Positions 1 through 8,009 of a stretch of DNA of 64,000 nucleotides are shown one piece after another; within the stretch, counting starts at the first letter, position 1; every line of letters starts with the position of its first letter. A program made the position numbers and the translations under genes. This stretch comes from Microbacteriaceae bacterium (GTDB lineage: Bacteria > Actinomycetota > Actinomycetes > Actinomycetales > Microbacteriaceae), in NCBI GenBank assembly GCA_031177985.1, contig JAPSJW010000007.1:1-64000 (forward strand), read 5' to 3'. The notes beneath the pieces were generated by a model that worked only from the letters and a program-made list of their open reading frames with translations, was not told the DNA's origin and searched no databases.

Positions 1-2410
1 ACGAGCTCGCGTAGACCAGCAGCCCGAAGCTCAGGCTGTGGCTCTCGGCGAAGCCGAAGTTCGCGAACGCCTGGATCTTGCCGTAGATCTCGTCGGCGTT
101 CTCGCCCGTGATGCCGTTCTCGGCCATACCTGCGTAGAGCTTCTCGCGCAGCCGCTCGATCTTCTCGACGCCGCGCTTGGACCCCATCGCCCGCCGCAGC
201 AGGTCCGCGTCGTCGCCCGAGCATCCGCCGACCGCCATCGCGACCTGCATGAGCTGCTCCTGGAACAGCGGCACCCCGAGGGTGCGCTCGAGCACCGGCT
301 CGAGGATCGGATGCAGGTAGGTCACCGGCTCCTTGCCGAGCTTGCGACGCACATACGGATGCACCGCGCCACCCTGGATGGGACCGGGCCGCACGAGCGC
401 GATCTCGATGACGAGGTCGTAGAACCGCCGCGGCTGCAGGCGCGGGAGCACGCCCATCTGCGCCCGGCTCTCGACCTGGAACACCCCGATCGAGTCGGCT
501 CGGCACAGCATGTCGTAGACGCCCTGCTCCTCGCGCGGCAGGGTGTCGAGGCCCCACTCCTCGCCGGTGTGCTCTCGGATCATGTCGAAGGCGTACTGCA
601 GCGCGGCGAGCATGCCGAGCCCCAGCAGGTCGAACTTGACGAGCCCCATCCAGGCGCAGTCGTCCTTGTCCCACTGCAGCACCGTGCGGTTCTCCATGCG
701 CGCGTGCTCGATCGGCACGACCTCGCCCACCGGCCTGTCGGTGAGCACCATGCCGCCGGAGTGGATGCCGAGGTGCCGCGGGAAGGTCAGCACCTCCTGC
801 GCGAGATCGACCACCGCGGGCGGGATGTCGTGGTCGGCGCTCGAGACGACGGCGCCCCAGCGCTCCACCTGCTTGCTCCAGGCATCCTGCTGACCCGTCG
901 AGTGCCCGAGCGCCTTCGCCATGTCGCGCACGGCGTTCTTCGGCCGGTAGCTGACGACGTTCGCGACCTGGGCGGCGTTGTGCCTGCCGTACTTCGTGAA
1001 GACGTACTGGATGACCTCCTCACGGCGGTCGGAGTCGAAGTCGACGTCGATGTCGGGCTCCTCGTCGCGCATCGCCGAGAGGAACCGCTCGAACGGCAGG
1101 TCGTAGAAGATCGGGTCGACCGCGGTGATGCGCAGCAGGTAGCAGACGGCGGAGTTCGCGGCCGAGCCGCGACCCTGGCAGAGGATGCCGCGCGAGCGGG
1201 CGAAGCGCACGATGTCGTGCACGATGAGGAAGTAGCCGGGGAAGTCCTTCTCCTCGATGACCTGCAGCTCACGCTCGATGCGGCGGCGCTTGGCCTCGTC
1301 CATGCCCGGGTAGCGCTCCTCTGCACCCTCCCAGACGAGATGCCGCAGCCAGCTCATCGGCGTGTGCCCCTCGGGCACCCGCTGCCTGGGCAGCTTCGGA
1401 CGTGCGCGGCGCAGCGAGAAGCCGAGCTCCTCGGCGAGCTCGACGGTGCGAGGCACGGCGCCGGGGAAGCGCGCGAACCTGGTGGTCATCTCCGCCCCTG
1501 AGCGCAGGTGCGCTGCCCCAGCCGAGGGCAGCCAGCCGTCCATCTCGTCGAGGCCGCGCCTCGCCCGCACCGCTGCGAGGGCGGTCGCCAGGCGGTGCTG
1601 CCGGGGAGTCGCGTAGTGCACGTTGCCCGTCGCGAGGGTCGGCAGCCGCAGCTCCGCCGCGATCGCCGCGAGCTCGTCGTTGCGGCGGGAGTCGAGCGGG
1701 TTGCCGTGGTCGAAGAGCTCCACGTAGACGTTGTCGCGGCCGAAGAGCGAGGTGAGGCGTTCGACCTCGCGTGCAGCCGCATCCGCGCCCCGCTGCTCGA
1801 GCGCCTGCCGCACGGTCGACTTGCGGCATCCGGTGAGCACCGCCCAGTGCCCGCCGCCCCGCTCGGCGAGCGACTCGAGGTCGTACAGCGGACGGCCCTT
1901 CTCGAGCCCGGCGAGCTGACCGTCGGTGATCGCGCCGGCGAGCCGGTGGTAGCCCTCCTCGCGGCGGGCGAGCAGCAGCACGTGCGATCCCTCCGGGTCG
2001 GCCACGCCGTTCTGCGGCTGGGTGAGGCCGAGCGAGAGCTCGGCGCCGAAGACGGTCGCGAGGTCGGTCTGCTCCGCCGCCTCGGCCATCCGCACGATGC
2101 CGTAGAGCCCGTCGTGGTCGGTGAGCGCGAGACCCGCGAGCCCGAGCCGCTGAGCCTCCTCGAGGAGCGACTCGGGCGAGCTCGCGCCGTCGAGGAAGCT
2201 GAAGTTCGAGTGGGCGTGCAGCTCGGCGTACGGCACGGCATCCGCGTCGACGGCGCGTTCGACGGGAGGAGGCGTGTAGGCCTGCCGCTTCGGCGACCAG
2301 GCGGGGCTGTCGCCGCCGTCCGCCCCGACTGGCGGCGCACCGGGGCGACGGCTGTCGGAGAGCCTGCGCTCGAACTCCGACCAGGGGATCGGCGGGTTGT
2401 TGTAGCCCAT
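1..2410 (-). CDS. dnaE2: Error-prone DNA polymerase III alpha subunit DnaE2 (partial, C-terminus off the left edge)
   Basis: Non-replicative C-family polymerase that carries out translesion synthesis with ImuA' and ImuB. The frame is open from the ATG at 2410 to the window edge, giving about 803 residues of a protein usually near 1,100. An N-terminal linker of about 60 residues precedes the PHP domain, which has the DnaE2-type motif YAELHAHSNFSFLDG. The polymerase acidic motif PDIDVDF lies near residue 452 and the next one, KFDLLGLG, near 590. The ATG overlaps the imuB stop (ATGA), so translation is probably coupled. It is the third gene of the operon behind the LexA box at 4933-4948. The separate replicative DnaE1 at 60423-63932 supports the DnaE2 assignment. 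Confidence 0.96.
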   Translation of the reverse strand, partial: MGYNNPPIPWSEFERRLSDSRRPGAPPVGADGGDSPAWSPKRQAYTPPPVERAVDADAVPYAELHAHSNFSFLDGASSPESLLEEAQRLGLAGLALTDHDGLYGIVRMAEAAEQTDLATVFGAELSLGLTQPQNGVADPEGSHVLLLARREEGYHRLAGAITDGQLAGLEKGRPLYDLESLAERGGGHWAVLTGCRKSTVRQALEQRGADAAAREVERLTSLFGRDNVYVELFDHGNPLDSRRNDELAAIAAELRLPTLATGNVHYATPRQHRLATALAAVRARRGLDEMDGWLPSAGAAHLRSGAEMTTRFARFPGAVPRTVELAEELGFSLRRARPKLPRQRVPEGHTPMSWLRHLVWEGAEERYPGMDEAKRRRIERELQVIEEKDFPGYFLIVHDIVRFARSRGILCQGRGSAANSAVCYLLRITAVDPIFYDLPFERFLSAMRDEEPDIDVDFDSDRREEVIQYVFTKYGRHNAAQVANVVSYRPKNAVRDMAKALGHSTGQQDAWSKQVERWGAVVSSADHDIPPAVVDLAQEVLTFPRHLGIHSGGMVLTDRPVGEVVPIEHARMENRTVLQWDKDDCAWMGLVKFDLLGLGMLAALQYAFDMIREHTGEEWGLDTLPREEQGVYDMLCRADSIGVFQVESRAQMGVLPRLQPRRFYDLVIEIALVRPGPIQGGAVHPYVRRKLGKEPVTYLHPILEPVLERTLGVPLFQEQLMQVAMAVGGCSGDDADLLRRAMGSKRGVEKIERLREKLYAGMAENGITGENADEIYGKIQAFANFGFAESHSLSFGLLVYASS

Positions 2411-4140
2411 CAGTCGTACCTGGCTTCCATCCACCACGACCCGCGCTCGAGCACGAGCAGCCAGGCCTGGCCCGACCGGTCGACGACCTGGAACCGGTGC
2501 TGCTGCTTCGCCGCCGCGGCATCCCACCAGCGCTCGTCGAGCGTCCACGGTCCCGCCCAGCCGGCGATCTCGCGGGCCTCGGCTCCGGCAACCACCCGGG
2601 CGGGAGGAGCGGTGAGGGCTCCGCGCTCGGTCACGTCGACCTGCTCGCCCCGCGAGTCGAGCACCGTGACGGGCAGCGGATGCTCGAAGACCGTCGTCGG
2701 CAGCGGAGGCGGCAGGTGACCGGGCCACGGCTCGGCGGGGGAGCGCTCGAGCAGCGGGCGGTCGCCCCAGGGCACGAACCGCTGCCGGTCGGCGAGGGTG
2801 CGGCCGCCGCCGAGCACCGCCGTGAACACCGCCTCGTGTCCGAGCATGCTCTGCACGCGCGAGAGGGCCGAGTGCACCCGCTCGTCGGGCGCTGAGCCCC
2901 ACAGCCCCTGCTCGTGGTTGCTGATCGCGTCGACCGTCTCGGGCACGAGCCGCACCCGCGTCACCGCGGCGGTGAGCCCCGTCTCGGCCGCCGAGCCGCC
3001 CTGCAGCTGCCAGCGCACCCGATCGACGACCTCGGCGCCGGTGAACGACCGCGGGTGCAGCCACGACCGCTCGGAGAGGTCGCCGCGCTCGGACTCGATC
3101 TCGATCCGCACGGCCGTGCAGACCAGGTGCGCGGCGGTGAGCTGGGCGATGAAGCGGTCGGCGGCGGCGCGCACGCCGAAGGTGACCTGGTCGACCCGGT
3201 CGAGCGGCGGCTCGAAGTCGACGGGCACGTCGAGGTCGGGCGGAGGAACGCGCGGCACGACGGGACTGCTGTCGCGCCCGGAGGCGAGGGCGTGCAGCTG
3301 CGCGCCGTACTCGCCGAAGCGTCCGCGCACGTTGTCGGCGGGCAGTGCGGCGAAGTCGGCGAGGGTGCGGATGCCGAGGCGGCCGAGCAGCGTCACGAGC
3401 GCCGCGTCGTCGACGAGCGCGATCGGCAGCGGCGCGAGGAACGCGGCCGCCCCTCCGATGGGGACGAGACGCACCGGTCTCGCCGGGGTCGTCGAGCGGG
3501 CCGCCTGCTCGGCGGTGAACGGCCCGTCGGCGATGCCCGCCCTGGCGTCGGGCGCGCCGAGCTCGGCGATGCGGGCGGCGAGGGCGGTCGCTGCTGCCAG
3601 CTCTCCGCCGAAGTACCGCGCAGGCCCTCGGGCGCGGATGGCGCACACCCCGGGCCGCAGCACCTGCACGCCGGGCACGAGAGCCTCGAGCCCTTCCAGC
3701 ACGGTCTCGAAGGCCCTGGCGTCGACGCCCTGGTCGTAGGGGAGCGCGATGAGCTCTGGACAGCGCGACTGGGCCTCGCGCACCCGGAGGCCGCGCTGCA
3801 CGCCGTCGCGGCGGGCGGCGGCAGAGCAGGCGAACACCTGCCCCTTCTCGATCAGCGCGACGGGAGCCCCCGGCGTCACGAGCCCTGCCTGCTCGACGGC
3901 CCGGATCGGCCAGTCGGGGCACCACAGCACGATCGAGCGGGTGAGCGGCCCCGCCGCCTCCACCGGCTCGGGGCTTACCGGCTCGGGGATCACCGGCCCG
4001 GGGCTCACCTGCTCGGGGTTCGCGACGGGGTCAGGGGAGGGTTCGGGCGCGGCGACCGCCCCCGCCTCTGCCTCCATGACGGGGAGCTCGTCGAACAGCC
4101 GTGCCGACGTGTCGGGCAGCCGTTCGGGACGCGGGCTCAT
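2410..4140 (-). CDS. imuB: ImuB, catalytically inactive Y-family polymerase-like mutasome protein
   Basis: 576-residue adaptor that links DnaE2 and ImuA' to the sliding clamp. In place of the catalytic DinB-type acidic motif it has SIVLWCPDWPIRAV near residues 69-82, the hallmark of ImuB. A QGLWG peptide near residue 412 matches the beta-clamp-binding motif seen in mycobacterial ImuB. The first 65 residues are Pro/Glu/Ala-rich with short repeats (PEPVSPEPV) and look disordered. The ATG at 4140 overlaps the imuA' stop and the imuB stop overlaps the dnaE2 start, so all three genes appear translationally coupled. The frame stays open upstream, but that part has no similarity to the family. Confidence 0.95.
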   Translation of the reverse strand: MSPRPERLPDTSARLFDELPVMEAEAGAVAAPEPSPDPVANPEQVSPGPVIPEPVSPEPVEAAGPLTRSIVLWCPDWPIRAVEQAGLVTPGAPVALIEKGQVFACSAAARRDGVQRGLRVREAQSRCPELIALPYDQGVDARAFETVLEGLEALVPGVQVLRPGVCAIRARGPARYFGGELAAATALAARIAELGAPDARAGIADGPFTAEQAARSTTPARPVRLVPIGGAAAFLAPLPIALVDDAALVTLLGRLGIRTLADFAALPADNVRGRFGEYGAQLHALASGRDSSPVVPRVPPPDLDVPVDFEPPLDRVDQVTFGVRAAADRFIAQLTAAHLVCTAVRIEIESERGDLSERSWLHPRSFTGAEVVDRVRWQLQGGSAAETGLTAAVTRVRLVPETVDAISNHEQGLWGSAPDERVHSALSRVQSMLGHEAVFTAVLGGGRTLADRQRFVPWGDRPLLERSPAEPWPGHLPPPLPTTVFEHPLPVTVLDSRGEQVDVTERGALTAPPARVVAGAEAREIAGWAGPWTLDERWWDAAAAKQQHRFQVVDRSGQAWLLVLERGSWWMEARYD

Positions 4141-4940
4141 CCGGCTGCCTCCTCCCGCAGTCGCAGCGGGGCGTTCTCGACCCTGGTGACCTGCTCCTGC
4201 GGATCGGGCAGCCAGAGCCGGGCGCTGCGGGGCCTGCCGGTCGTGCGGCTCGTCACCGTGACCGTGGCCCGGCGGGCGGAGAGGTAGCCGTGCCCCTCGC
4301 CGATGCCCTCCCATTCGCTCGCGCTGAGACTCAGCATCGCCTCGCTCTGCGGCCAGGTTCCGAGCACGATGAGGGTCGTGCCGCGCTGCCGCAGCCGGGC
4401 GGCGAGTCGTGAGACGCTCGCGTCGCTCGCGCGCTTCGGCGGGCGGGTGACGACGACCCCGAGCACGTCGGCGACGGCGGCGGTGACCGCCAGCCACTGG
4501 TCGCCCGGATGCGGCACGAGCACGAGCCGGTCGAGATCGATCCCGAAGCGGCTCGCGGCCTCGACCCCGAACTCGGGCATGCCGACGACGCCGCACCAGG
4601 TGCCGGCCGCGCTGGGACCGGCGAGCAGCGTCATGACGAGGGTCGCGGAGCGGTCGATTGAGTACGCGGCACCCTGCTTGAGCCCGCCGCCCGGCAGCAG
4701 GGGAGCGATCGCCTCGTGCGTCGGCAGCAGGCGGGTGTCGAGCTTCGTCGCCTGCAGCGAGCGGATGCGCGACTGCAGCCGCGCGATCTCCTCGCCCGGG
4801 TCGGCCGGCCGGTTCCGCTCCGCGCGGAGACTCTGTCGTGGCGCGTCCTCGACCTCGCCGTTCCAGCTCCCATCGACCTCGGAGAGGTCGTCGGGAGCCC
4901 ATGAAACGGCGAGGGAGGACACCGATTCATGGTCGAACAT
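4137..4940 (-). CDS. imuA': ImuA' (RecA-like mutasome accessory protein)
   Basis: Divergent RecA-fold protein required with ImuB for DnaE2-dependent mutagenesis. The features that fit are the LLPTHEAIAPLLPGGGLKQG entry, the core strand VVGMPEFG, and position as first gene of imuA'-imuB-dnaE2. The start is not certain. The ATG at 4940 (MFDHESV) lies inside the LexA box, eight bases after the predicted -10, so the mRNA would be leaderless, which is common in actinobacteria. A GTG at 4922 is the alternative. An ATG farther upstream (4970 or beyond) would lie upstream of the operator and is unlikely. Expression is expected after DNA damage. Confidence 0.88.
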   Translation of the reverse strand: MFDHESVSSLAVSWAPDDLSEVDGSWNGEVEDAPRQSLRAERNRPADPGEEIARLQSRIRSLQATKLDTRLLPTHEAIAPLLPGGGLKQGAAYSIDRSATLVMTLLAGPSAAGTWCGVVGMPEFGVEAASRFGIDLDRLVLVPHPGDQWLAVTAAVADVLGVVVTRPPKRASDASVSRLAARLRQRGTTLIVLGTWPQSEAMLSLSASEWEGIGEGHGYLSARRATVTVTSRTTGRPRSARLWLPDPQEQVTRVENAPLRLREEAAG

Positions 4941-4948
4941 ACGTTCGA
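4933..4948. promoter_or_regulatory. LexA (SOS) box
   Basis: TCGAACATACGTTCGA is a perfect match to the actinobacterial LexA half sites (TCGAAC-N4-GTTCGA). It lies at the head of imuA'-imuB-dnaE2 and also just upstream of the divergent DUF1653 gene, so LexA could repress both. It overlaps the predicted start of the imuA' transcript. Confidence 0.93.
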
Positions 4949-4970
4949 ATATGTCAATCGCCACCGACAT
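4948..4970 (-). promoter_or_regulatory. PafBC-type (RecA-NDp) promoter motif for imuA'
   Basis: On the minus strand ATGTCGGTG is followed by 8 bases and then CATATT. The LexA-independent DNA-damage promoter recognised with PafBC is TTGTCRGTG-N8-TANNNT. The first element matches 8 of 9 and the second 2 of 3 fixed positions, at exactly the right spacing. The -10 abuts the LexA box and predicts transcription from about 4940. pafB and pafC are encoded at 14163-16137. Function is inferred from the motif. Confidence 0.62.
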
Positions 4971-5019
4971 CCATGGCGTGTCGCGGAAACCGCCCTGCGG
5001 CATCCGTCAGCATGGCGAC

Positions 5020-5232
5020 GTGCAGGGAACCTATCGCCACTTCAAGGGCGGGATGTACGAGGTGATCGGCGTCGCCCGCCACTCCGAGACCGAGGAGGAG
5101 CTCGTAGTCTACCGCAACGCCGCGGGCGACCTCTGGGTGCGGCCCCTCGCGATGTTCACCGGCACGGCGCTGGTGGACGGCGTCGAGGTGAGCCGGTTCG
5201 AACGCGTGGGGGAGCGCACAATGGAGGAATGA
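5020..5232 (+). CDS. DUF1653 domain protein
   Basis: About 70 residues matching the DUF1653 family: YRHFKGGMYEVIGVARHSET near the N-terminus, then VVYRNAAG and WVRPLAMF. The biochemical role is unknown. I take the GTG at 5020 because family members usually begin a few residues before YRH. An in-frame ATG at 4951 is a serious alternative: TACGTT at 4940-4945 would be a -10 six bases away and give a leaderless mRNA with 23 extra residues, and the LexA box would sit over that promoter. The stop overlaps the next ATG (ATGA). Confidence 0.75.
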   Translation: MQGTYRHFKGGMYEVIGVARHSETEEELVVYRNAAGDLWVRPLAMFTGTALVDGVEVSRFERVGERTMEE

Positions 5233-5594
5233 CGACCGACCGCCTGCTCCCGCTGCTCCGCGACGCGGAGGAGGTCACCGTGCGCACCCGTCGCGACGAC
5301 GGCTCCCCGGTCGACACCGTGATCTGGTCGGTGGTCGCCGACGGCAGGCCGTACCTGAGATCGGTGTTCGGGGCCAGGGGGAAGTGGTGGCAGCGCGCCG
5401 ACCGCACCCAGGAGCTCGAGGTGCTCGTGGACGGCGCGCCGGTGCGCGTCGCTCTCCGCGGCGTGGACGACGAGACTGTGGAAAGCGCGATCGACGACGA
5501 GTACCTGCGCAAGTACGCCCACGACATCGAGAACGCCAAGCCGATGGCGCTGCCCGAGGCCAGGGCCACGACGCTCGAGGTGGTGCTCCCGTGA
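5229..5594 (+). CDS. DUF2255 family protein (split beta-barrel, flavin-reductase-like)
   Basis: 121-residue soluble protein with the sequence features of DUF2255/nitroreductase-type split barrels: TVRTRRDDGSPVDTVIWSVV, YLRSVFGARGKWWQR, then a helical end DDEYLRKYA. Related proteins bind FMN or F420, but no activity can be assigned from this sequence. The ATG overlaps the DUF1653 stop and the stop overlaps the next GTG, so it is the middle gene of a three-gene operon. Confidence 0.75.
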   Translation: MTTDRLLPLLRDAEEVTVRTRRDDGSPVDTVIWSVVADGRPYLRSVFGARGKWWQRADRTQELEVLVDGAPVRVALRGVDDETVESAIDDEYLRKYAHDIENAKPMALPEARATTLEVVLP

Positions 5595-5923
5595 GAGAGC
5601 CGTTCGACCCGGACGACCTGACCAAGGTGCGCAACCAGCCGGCTCTCACCACGTCGAGCGGGCGCATCTGGCTCGTCACCGGTGGCATCTTCGCGGCCGT
5701 CTCTGTGATCATGCTCTTCCTGCTGCGCGGCACCGAACCCGCCGGGCTCGCCGAGGCGGCCATCGTGGTGGACGTGCTGCTCTATGCCGGGATGCTGCTG
5801 TGCGTGGCCTGGATCACCCGCCCGCGATTGAAGCTCGGCCTGCTCGCGACGCTGATGCTCGCCATCGCGGCGATGTCGCTCGTGGCGATCCTCGTGATCG
5901 CCTGGACCGAGTGGGGCGCCTGA
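5591..5923 (+). CDS. Small integral membrane protein, unknown function
   Basis: 110 residues from a GTG start overlapping the previous stop. A short charged N-terminus (REPFDPDDLTKVRNQP) is followed by three hydrophobic segments at about residues 26-45, 52-72 and 80-103. No catalytic motif is recognisable. It ends two bases before the convergent acylphosphatase gene. Confidence 0.7.
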   Translation: MREPFDPDDLTKVRNQPALTTSSGRIWLVTGGIFAAVSVIMLFLLRGTEPAGLAEAAIVVDVLLYAGMLLCVAWITRPRLKLGLLATLMLAIAAMSLVAILVIAWTEWGA

Positions 5924-5924
5924 G

Positions 5925-6191
5925 CTAGCGCACGTCGAAGCCGTCGGCTCCTGCCGGCGTGCGGGCATCCACAACCACGGAGGCGACGGATGCCGAAGGC
6001 GGACCCGACGCGAGCCAGCGCTCGTACTCCGCGAGGCGGTCGGGCGGCCCCTCGTACTCGGTCTCCACGGTGCCGTCGGAGAGGTTGCGCACGAAGCCGG
6101 CGAGCCCGAGCCGCTCCGCCTCGGCGCGGGCCGAGTAACGGAATCCGACCCCCTGCACGCGCCCCGAGACGATGGCCCGCCGACGTTCCAT
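5925..6191 (-). CDS. acyP: Acylphosphatase
   Basis: 88-residue enzyme that hydrolyses acyl phosphates. The active-site loop VQGVGFRYS (residues 12-20, with the phosphate-binding Arg) and NLSDGTVE (with the catalytic Asn) are both intact, and the length is typical. The ATG at 6191 is the first in frame and the protein begins three residues before the first beta strand. Confidence 0.93.
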   Translation of the reverse strand: MERRRAIVSGRVQGVGFRYSARAEAERLGLAGFVRNLSDGTVETEYEGPPDRLAEYERWLASGPPSASVASVVVDARTPAGADGFDVR

Positions 6192-6277
6192 GCCTCGACC
6201 CTGGAGGACCAGGCGCAGGCCCGCAAGGGGGCAGAGAGCGCCGGACGCCCCTCGCTAGCGTCGGAGGCGGAGGTGTC

Positions 6278-7741
6278 ATGTCCCCGAGATCACTCGAGAC
6301 CGAACGCAAGTACGACCTGCCCGAGCAGGCAGCCCCCGACATCGAAGCGCTCCGTTCCGCCGTCGGCGCCGACGCGGTGCGCCAGGAGGAGCACAGGCTG
6401 CTCGCCGACTACCTCGACACCGAGGACGGGAGGCTGGCCCGCCGCCTGCGCACGCTGCGGCGGCGCGAGGGCGGGCACGACGAGGGCTGGCACCTGAAGC
6501 TCCCCGCCGACGGAGGCCGCACCGAGGTCACCGCCCCGCTGTCGGACACCCTGCCCGAGGAGCTGCGCGCCGAGGTGGCGGGCATCGTCCGGGGTCGCGA
6601 GCTGCGACCGGTGGCGCGGCTGCTGACCCGACGCCGCTCCACCTACCTCCTGGTGGACGATCAGGTGCTCGTGGAGGTCAGCGACGACACCGTGGCCGGA
6701 ACCGAGACCGGCACGGGGGTGACGAGGCTCTGGCGGGAGTGGGAGGTCGAGCTCGGCCCCGCGGCTCCGGATGATCCGAAGCGACGCCAGTCGCTGCTCG
6801 ACGCCCTCGAGGAGGCCCTGGACGCGGCGGGCGCGAAGCCGGCCTCCAGCGCGTCGAAGCTGGCGCGCGCGCTCGGCCGCGACACGCTCGCCGAGCCCGT
6901 TCCCGTGCTCGACGACGGTTCAGCGCTCTCGGTCGTGCTATCGATCCTCCGTCGCTCCGTGGATGCTCTGCTGACCGCCGATGCCGCCCTCCGCACCGGC
7001 GACGCCGAGGGCGCCCATCGGATGAGGGTGTCGGTGCGCCGTCTCAGCGCGGCCCTCGCGGGCTTCCGCGGCGTCGTGGACCGCAGGGAGGCCGACGCCC
7101 TGCGCCAGCGCCTCAAGCGCATCGCGCGCCGCATCGCCCCCCTGCGTGAGGCCGACGTGCGGCGAGCGCAGGCGGAGCGTGCCCTCGCGTCGGTGCCCCT
7201 CGACACCGAGGTGCAGCAGCGCGTGCGCGACGAGGCGGGGCGCACGGCCCTGCTCGCCCCGGTGCTCGAGTGGCTGGACTCGGAGGAGTACTTCGCACTC
7301 CTCGACGAGCTCGAGCACTTCGTCGAGCGGCCCCCGCTCGGACCGGATGCGACCGCCAAGGCTCGCGCGGCGCTCAAGCGCGGACTGAAGAAGGCGGTGC
7401 GCAAGGCCGCGAGGCGGGTCGACGCCGCGAAGGACGATCTGACCAGGCATGAGGCACGCAAGGCGCTCCGGCGGGTGCGCTACCTCGCCGAGGCGCTCCG
7501 GACGCAGGAGGTGCTCGGCAAGAAGGCGACCGCCCTCGCCGATGCCGCGGAATCCGCGCAGGATGCGGTCGGCGACCACCGCGACAGCGCGGCGTTCCGC
7601 GAGTCGCTCGCCGGCATCCCGGATCTGCCGCCCACCGCCGCCGCAGCGCTCGATGCGGGCGAGGAGGAGCGCGAACGGGAGGCGCTCGACCGGTGGAAGG
7701 CGGCGCGCAAGCGATTCCGCAAGGCGGCAGCGGACTGGTGA
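6278..7741 (+). CDS. CYTH and CHAD domain protein
   Basis: 487 residues. The N-terminal CYTH domain (about 1-200) begins with ETERKYDLP, which carries the ExExK triphosphate/metal-binding signature of triphosphate-tunnel enzymes. The C-terminal CHAD domain (about 220-480) is rich in Arg, Lys and conserved His (EGAHRMRVSVRRL, DDLTRHEARKALRRVRY), as expected for a polyphosphate-binding helical domain. A link to inorganic polyphosphate metabolism is inferred from the family. The ATG at 6278 follows GGAGGCGGAGGTGTC, a good ribosome site. A strong hairpin terminator follows at 7785-7816. Confidence 0.9.
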   Translation: MSPRSLETERKYDLPEQAAPDIEALRSAVGADAVRQEEHRLLADYLDTEDGRLARRLRTLRRREGGHDEGWHLKLPADGGRTEVTAPLSDTLPEELRAEVAGIVRGRELRPVARLLTRRRSTYLLVDDQVLVEVSDDTVAGTETGTGVTRLWREWEVELGPAAPDDPKRRQSLLDALEEALDAAGAKPASSASKLARALGRDTLAEPVPVLDDGSALSVVLSILRRSVDALLTADAALRTGDAEGAHRMRVSVRRLSAALAGFRGVVDRREADALRQRLKRIARRIAPLREADVRRAQAERALASVPLDTEVQQRVRDEAGRTALLAPVLEWLDSEEYFALLDELEHFVERPPLGPDATAKARAALKRGLKKAVRKAARRVDAAKDDLTRHEARKALRRVRYLAEALRTQEVLGKKATALADAAESAQDAVGDHRDSAAFRESLAGIPDLPPTAAAALDAGEEEREREALDRWKAARKRFRKAAADW

Positions 7742-7784
7742 CCGGCGGACGGGTTGCGGTGCAGCCCGGCGGCTGAGAACGAGG

Positions 7785-7816
7785 AAGGCCCTCGGGAGCG
7801 GACTCCCGAGGGCCTT
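7785..7816. terminator. Bidirectional hairpin terminator
   Basis: Perfect 14-bp inverted repeat (AAGGCCCTCGGGAG and its complement) with a 4-base loop. It sits between the convergent CHAD gene (+) and tRNA-Leu (-) and can serve both. Confidence 0.85.
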
Positions 7817-7825
7817 CGACCTGCG

Positions 7826-7910
7826 TGCGCGAGGGGGGACTTGAACCCCCACGCCCTATACGGGCACTAGCACCTCAAGCTAGCGCGTCTGCCATTTCCG
7901 CCACCCGCGC
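7826..7910 (-). tRNA. tRNA-Leu (anticodon GAG)
   Basis: 85-base class II tRNA on the minus strand. The acceptor stem GCGCGGG pairs with CTCGCGC (one G-U), with discriminator A. The anticodon stem CTAGC/GCTAG encloses loop TTGAGGT, anticodon GAG, reading CUC. A long variable arm is present, and the T arm contains GGTTCAAGTCC. The 3' CCA is not encoded. Confidence 0.95.
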
Positions 7911-8009
7911 AGGTCGTGATCGTCCAGTTGCCGGAACTCATCCGGCCGGACGACCGAGGTAAGACATTAGCACGATCTCCGGCCCATCCAGCGCGGGTAG
8001 CGTTGCCGT

